DNA from: Pelargonium tetragonum
Lineage: Eukaryota > Streptophyta > Magnoliopsida > Geraniales > Geraniaceae
DNA: 64,000 nt
Reading direction: 5' to 3'
Assembly: GCA_036897445.1 (NCBI GenBank)
Contig: JAYMTL010000064.1
Span: 36,893 to 100,892 of the forward strand
The notes under the pieces are model-generated. The model ran no database searches. It had not been told where the DNA came from and saw nothing but the letters and a program-made list of their open reading frames with translations. Below, one piece after another: positions 59,101 to 64,000 of the stretch (the stretch's first letter is position 1; each line of letters starts with the position of its first letter). Both the position numbers and the translations under genes were made by a program.

Positions 59101-62100
59101 CATCAAAGTATAAAGAGTCTAGCTTCTGAAAAGCTAGGTGAGCTCGGGATATCCTAGGTCGAATTTTTCCTGTTTTAACTTAGCGGACCCTGTATTCTAT
59201 TCTCAAATTAATGCTTAATAAAAGTGCAATCCGTCCCTTTAAGGAGACTCCATTTTAGTTTAGACACAAAATCTTAGGTTGATAGAAGGGAAACCCCTAA
59301 GCAGAGATAAAGCTTTGAAAGAGTTTTTCAGTCATAAGTATTTACAATGACTTTAAGAACCTGGCGAAACCCCGTGATATACTCGATAAGGTCTTGGCGA
59401 GGCCCCTTAAATTTAGTTCGTAACTTAAACCAGTTGCTTTTATAGAATAGTACAAGGTCTGGATTTCCTAAAAAAAGGAAAGGTTAGGGAAAATTCCCCT
59501 AGAATCCCAGCTCAAGCCCTATCTATATGTAATACTGAATAAAATTTATCCTTAGCTAAGGAGACCCGTACTCTTACTTAACTTAAAAAGTGCTTTTGAA
59601 ATTTGTTTAATCAGAAGTTGTCTCACTTGTATTTGTATATAATGTATAGAGGAACCGGGTGCTTTTTGATCAGACTGCTGGTTACCCTAAAACTGGAAAT
59701 TATAGAATGCGGGTTTTGTACCTTAACAATAAAAAGATTCTGGATACTTTTCTTATCCTGTCATTTTTATAATATAAACAGAAAATCTTTAACTATTCGT
59801 AGGCAATTCTTTAAACATAAATATCTCGGGATTACTAAGCGCTTTGTACCGCTCTCAAATTCATTAATACTACAAATTCGTTTTTTATCGGAAACTTTTT
59901 TGGTTTATAAAGTATAAAGACAGGCGCTTTTCCTTTTAGGGGGTTAAAGGGGCTGAAACTCACTTATTTGCTTTATGACTAAAGTCAAATCCTCTTTGGG
60001 CGGACTTTTTAAGGGTCTTGGGCCCCCCTAAAAGGATTTTAAGATAGAGCTTTTGGGGCAATTTTATGATCTAGAAGGCCCTAAAGTATTACATAGCTTT
60101 TCGTCTATAATAAATAATACAAAACAAAAGAGTCTACCTCCCACGCACGATAAGTAACCCTTACTACCCTAAGAGGGTTTCGTTTAACGCTATCTATCCA
60201 ATACAAAAAAGTTAGGAATCCGCAATCTCTAAAATTTTTTATGGACAAACTTAGGCTTATTAAAGAGTTAATACTAAACGAGGAGAGTGTGAGAAGTATA
60301 AGAAGCTTAAAAATGTAAACAAATTAAGCTAACTTAGCCCGCCTTTAGTTATAGCTTCTGAAGAATCCCTGTCCTGCATAAGTTGATAGTAAAAAAGGTT
60401 CTTGTTGTTTTATATTAACCGTAAAAGGAACTAGTTTAAGTAATTAGACACTATAGTTAGCTAAGCTTTGAAGCCCCCCTGGGATGGATACAAGGGCCCG
60501 CCCCTTTTCTCAGGTAAAACTCATAATTAACAAATTTAAGGGTGTTAAATGGCCAGAGTCGCACTGAGATTTTCCGGCTCAAGGTATCCCTATTTAATAG
60601 CTGCATCTGCTTTAAAAATGAACTTTCGATCGTTTTGTATTGTTGTCGACTCAGTTTCTTTCTGGGGAATTTGTACCTAGTACAAAAGCTCTTTAGAGTA
60701 CTTTGTTTTCGAAAGATTGCCTCAGGAAATATAAAGAAAATAGACTCCTTAGCTCAGACCACTAATTCAGTAAATAAAAACACGACTGCTGTATTGTTTA
60801 CCTACTAGTATTCTTTCTCTAATCTACCTGTGTATACAATTCCCTACAAAATTCTTACTTGGTAGTTGTATAATTCTATTTTCTAGCTTGAATAACACGC
60901 CGTTTTTGACTTATCCTATATAAAGTACCTTATTTTCCTAAAGCGACGGCAAAAATCTTTCTAAAAAGCTCTTGAACCCTTTCCCGGCCAAACAAAAGGA
61001 ATTAAATACGTTAAGAAGTTTATTCTCATTTATACTTTTCAAAAGGTTTCTTTTCCCTCAACGTGTCCTAAAGAATATAACTTGTAATTTAAATAAGGGC
61101 AAAAAAGAAAAAGACTTGTGGGTAGACCTAAAAGGGACTCCTGCTTATAGAATCTTTGCTTAATAGCAAAAACTCTGAACTAAAACTTATACCGGTGCGT
61201 AGCGTAGGATATCTTAGAAAGTTAATTTACTTACTATAATGATATCCTGGTTACATGAAGCTTGGTTTCTGGACTGTTAATTAGGGTATCCGTCGGTCTA
61301 AAAGAGTTGGGATTTCTTATTTATTATTAAACCAAAAGAAAGAGGTAAAAGTAGCTAGAGAGACTAAGCCCTAAACTATAAAGTAAGGATAAGACGCCTG
61401 TTTTAGAAAAACTCTATGCTTTTTCTAGTTTTATTAAGAGGGATTTCCCAAGTAAGGGGCTGCTGTCTTACTGTATACTAGGGCACTTGAACTCGCGTAT
61501 TCCCTGCAGCTACTTGCCCAAAATCAATTAAAAAATGAGTAAGTCACAAGGTTCTAAAAGAAATAAGTAGGTGTATCTTATTTATACATATACAATAAAG
61601 CCCCAAACCCTTAATTATTTAGAGATCTTTTAGCATAAATTGCTTTTATTACGTCACAAGATAATAAGTCCTTTGGTTGGTATAGAAGGAAGGAATACAC
61701 ACTAGCCCAAATTAGTTTCTTTTTTAGGTAGGAAGACTTTATACTGCTAGAGTTTAGTTATACCTCCCAGCCCGGATTGAAGGATACCGCGGGCTTTTTT
61801 TACTTACAAGTTCTAACAAGGATTTCGGCACTCCGAATGACTTTCTTAATAACTTAAAAGGGTTTAAACCCAATATTCCAGCCAGATAGGATAAAGATTT
61901 TGACTATAACTAACTATAAATAACCTAGGGTCTCTTAAAGGTCAGTATCTCCTTTTTTGATTTATTATTAAAAAAGACGTCAAGGCACTCGACAGATTTG
62001 ATAGGACGGAATTCCTTGACACAAGAGCCGTAAAAATTTATACTAGGATCCTTTTTATTCTGAAGCAACCCTTGAAACCTAAAAAGTAGTACGTAATTTT

Positions 62101-62549
62101 CTGTAGCCTAGGGATCGAGCACCTCTATTTCCAAATTTTGGCCATACAGTTTTTTGTAATAGGAGATTCTCAAGCGGCGGGGTTGACTACCAAGAAGCTG
62201 GAATTTCTTACCTCCTTGTAAAAAGACTCAAACGGCTCACAAATTGCTCAAATATCAGATGGTTTCTTCCCTTTTTCTTTTTTTCTTACTCTCTAGACCC
62301 TAGCTAAGGTAATTTTATATTCTATTTCGAACCTATTGAAAGCATACTGGCGGCGCATGTAAAAAGAACCAAAAAAGTGAGACTCGATTTTTTCTCAATA
62401 TCAATAGAATGGGAACAGGAAATGTAAATAGAGTGCCCTTCTCTATGATATTTCAGAGATAAGACTGCTTTCAAAGTTTAGCGGCGCTCCACAAGGAAAT
62501 AGAAGCTAGACCTGCCTTTAGAACGACAACTTTCTTAGTCTTAGCAGTA

Positions 62550-62830
62550 CCCCTAAACTCCAGCAACCTCTTATCCACTTACTTGAATTCATATCTATAA
62601 CAACCTTCTTTCTTGAAGCTGTACCCAGAATTGGCTTATAATAAGTACTCTTATAGAGCTTAGTACCTTACTTTCCTTAGTAGGGGCTCATAAGCTATAC
62701 TCTTACCTAAAAAGAAAAGAGTTCCTATTTTTCTAAAGAGAGATCCGTAGAACTTCTTACTTATTCTGACTTACCTGTCCTAAACCCTGCACCTAAATGA
62801 ATCTGCCCGGGGGTATAGCCACAAGAGGAC
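62550..62830 (-). repeat. Dispersed relative of module B of the 18-20 kb cluster
   Basis: The plus strand reads TTATTCTGACTTACCTGTCC then TAAACCCTGCACCTAAATGAATCTGCCCGG at 62761-62810. Module B at 18126 reads ATTCTGACTTACCTGACC, then TAACCGACTTAACGGACTCTGCCCC. Upstream, CTCATAAGCTATAC (62687-62700) is a variant of the cluster word CTTATGAGCTATAC. The orientation is the same as in the cluster. On the minus strand the block reads ...FRTGKSE-stop, compared with VRSGKSES in the cluster. Confidence 0.45.
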
Positions 62831-64000
62831 TCCTCTAAAAAAGCTTTTTGACGAAACAGAATTAAGTAAGCAAAACAAGGGAGACTTAACCTCTTTTCGT
62901 TATCAATATATTCTTTTTACTGAGCTAACTAAATGGACCAAAGTAATAAAAAAAGTCTAGAGTAAAAGGGACTCTAAAGTTATAATGAATATATATAGAG
63001 TCAAAACTAAATTTACAACAAAACATAGGCAGCATAAAAACTCTTGATAAACACATAGAATTGACTTGTATACTAATTTAATAAGAAAAAAGACTAAGTT
63101 ATGGAAGCTTTGCTTTATAGGAAATAGGAAACTTACCTTTTCTACAGAACTTGAGGGGGCTTTTTATTTAGAAAGTTTACTGGATTGGCTAAAAATATCC
63201 ATGCGTAGATCTTTGGAAAAAGAGGTGTCATATGTAAGTGAATGAATCCTCCATGTTTCTTACGAAAAAGTAAGTAAAAGAATGAAAGATTTTGGGTTTT
63301 TACTCTTTGCTTAGGATCCACTTGAAAATATAAAGAACCCCACTCCGCCGTAAAGAAGGCACCTGCTTCTGCTTCGGCACTGAATATAGCTTCTAATATA
63401 CCTTGATATGGGGTTAGCAAAAAAATCTTGTAAACGCCTTTAGGTAAATAGATAGCATGGTCTACTGATTGAAAGTAGGAGTTTCGAGGGTTCTGATTCT
63501 AAAAAAGCTACTTAGTAGGAGTGAAGTCGGTTTCTTATTAAAGTTTAGCGGTAGGCTCCTATCCTAAAAGAATAGAACCTAAAAACTCAAAAAAAGGGGC
63601 TTAACAAAAGACAAAAGGAAGGGTTTCCTTATGCTCTGATTTAGCCGGGGACTTAGTGAAAGCCTGAGGAGTCCTTTTATTCATTTGTATTCTTATTACT
63701 TTACTGAAATTTTCATAGATAGTAAGAAAGGCTTTGGGTCTAAAAAAAGCTCGGGAGCTCCTAACTTTATCTATAATTTGATCTAATGAAACAGGAACTG
63801 AAAGTCTTTTGAGCTATACCCTTAAACTTTCAAAAAGTCAAAAGGATCGCTCTGAGATTTTAGTTTGATGTATAAAAAGAGTCTTTATAGAGTTAGATCA
63901 TAAAAGCATATAAAAGCTCTTGCGCGGATACAACTCACTAATGGAATTCCCCTGCTTAACGCCGGTAACTAAGACCTTTCATTTGTAAATTTAGACCCCC
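62831..64000. other. Gene-free stretch to the window end
   Basis: AT-rich non-coding sequence. The 92-codon minus-strand frame at 63142-63420 matches no family and is of chance length. GGGAGCTCC near 63753 is another example of the GGG..CCC words. Confidence 0.65.

Larger units (their letters stand above)
56641..62549. other. Gene-free stretch with two decayed tRNAs
   Basis: No gene is recognised apart from tRNA relics at 57631 and 58280. The 104-codon frame at 59603-59917 starts at TTG (first ATG 13 codons in), is rich in Leu, Phe, Arg and Lys, and matches no family; it is of chance length. Frames at 60542 and 60972 are likewise not convincing. Confidence 0.65.

Noticed and set aside
59603-59917. 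104-codon frame, second longest in the window
   Set aside because: Needs a TTG start, has a Leu/Phe/Lys-biased composition typical of AT-rich noise, and no recognisable motif.
1-64000. Nuclear chromosome, virus or bacterial origin; CRISPR arrays; rRNA genes
   Set aside because: The intact tRNA-Gln is of organellar and not nuclear type. Coding density is far too low for a bacterium or virus. No regularly spaced repeats and no conserved rRNA words were seen.

Overview
The window looks like a gene-poor stretch of a strongly expanded land-plant mitochondrial genome. The base for this is one intact tRNA-Gln(UUG) of the plant-mitochondrial type at 24820-24891, several decayed tRNA copies (three look like the same tRNA-Gln, others like plastid-type tRNAs), AT-rich composition (about 36% G+C judged by eye) and no recognisable protein, rRNA or intron. 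I cannot name the lineage.

Protein coding: no reading frame is convincing. At this composition a stop is expected about every 14 codons per frame, so several frames of 60-110 codons are expected by chance in 64 kb; the longest here is 109 residues and has no ATG. A few frames are listed at low confidence because their composition or repetition stands out.

Layout: 1-8280 is uniform non-coding DNA. About 8560-11230 is an island of different texture (pyrimidine-rich, CTTCTTGTTC words, few of the G/C-clustered words seen elsewhere) that carries two tRNA-like remnants. 11246-12060 has a 94-codon frame and a block repeated near 56.6 kb. 12061-17980 holds a diverged duplication. 17990-20345 is a cluster of diverged repeats; on the minus strand they spell Lys/Arg-rich peptides with a recurring Ile-Ala-His-Lys-like word. 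Possible relatives lie at 20605-20815 (+), 32160-32600 (+), 47400-47800 (+) and 62550-62830 (-). 20816-24819 is featureless. The intact trnQ follows at 24.8 kb. The remaining 39 kb is mostly featureless non-coding DNA, with decayed tRNAs at 25.7, 40.9, 41.1, 52.3, 54.7, 57.6 and 58.3 kb, small dispersed repeats and AT-rich hairpins.

The only product I would expect with confidence is tRNA-Gln, for mitochondrial translation. The rest reads as old, drifting intergenic DNA. The dispersed AHK-word family is the best candidate for something undescribed, but I cannot tell a decayed gene family from a DNA repeat with skewed composition.
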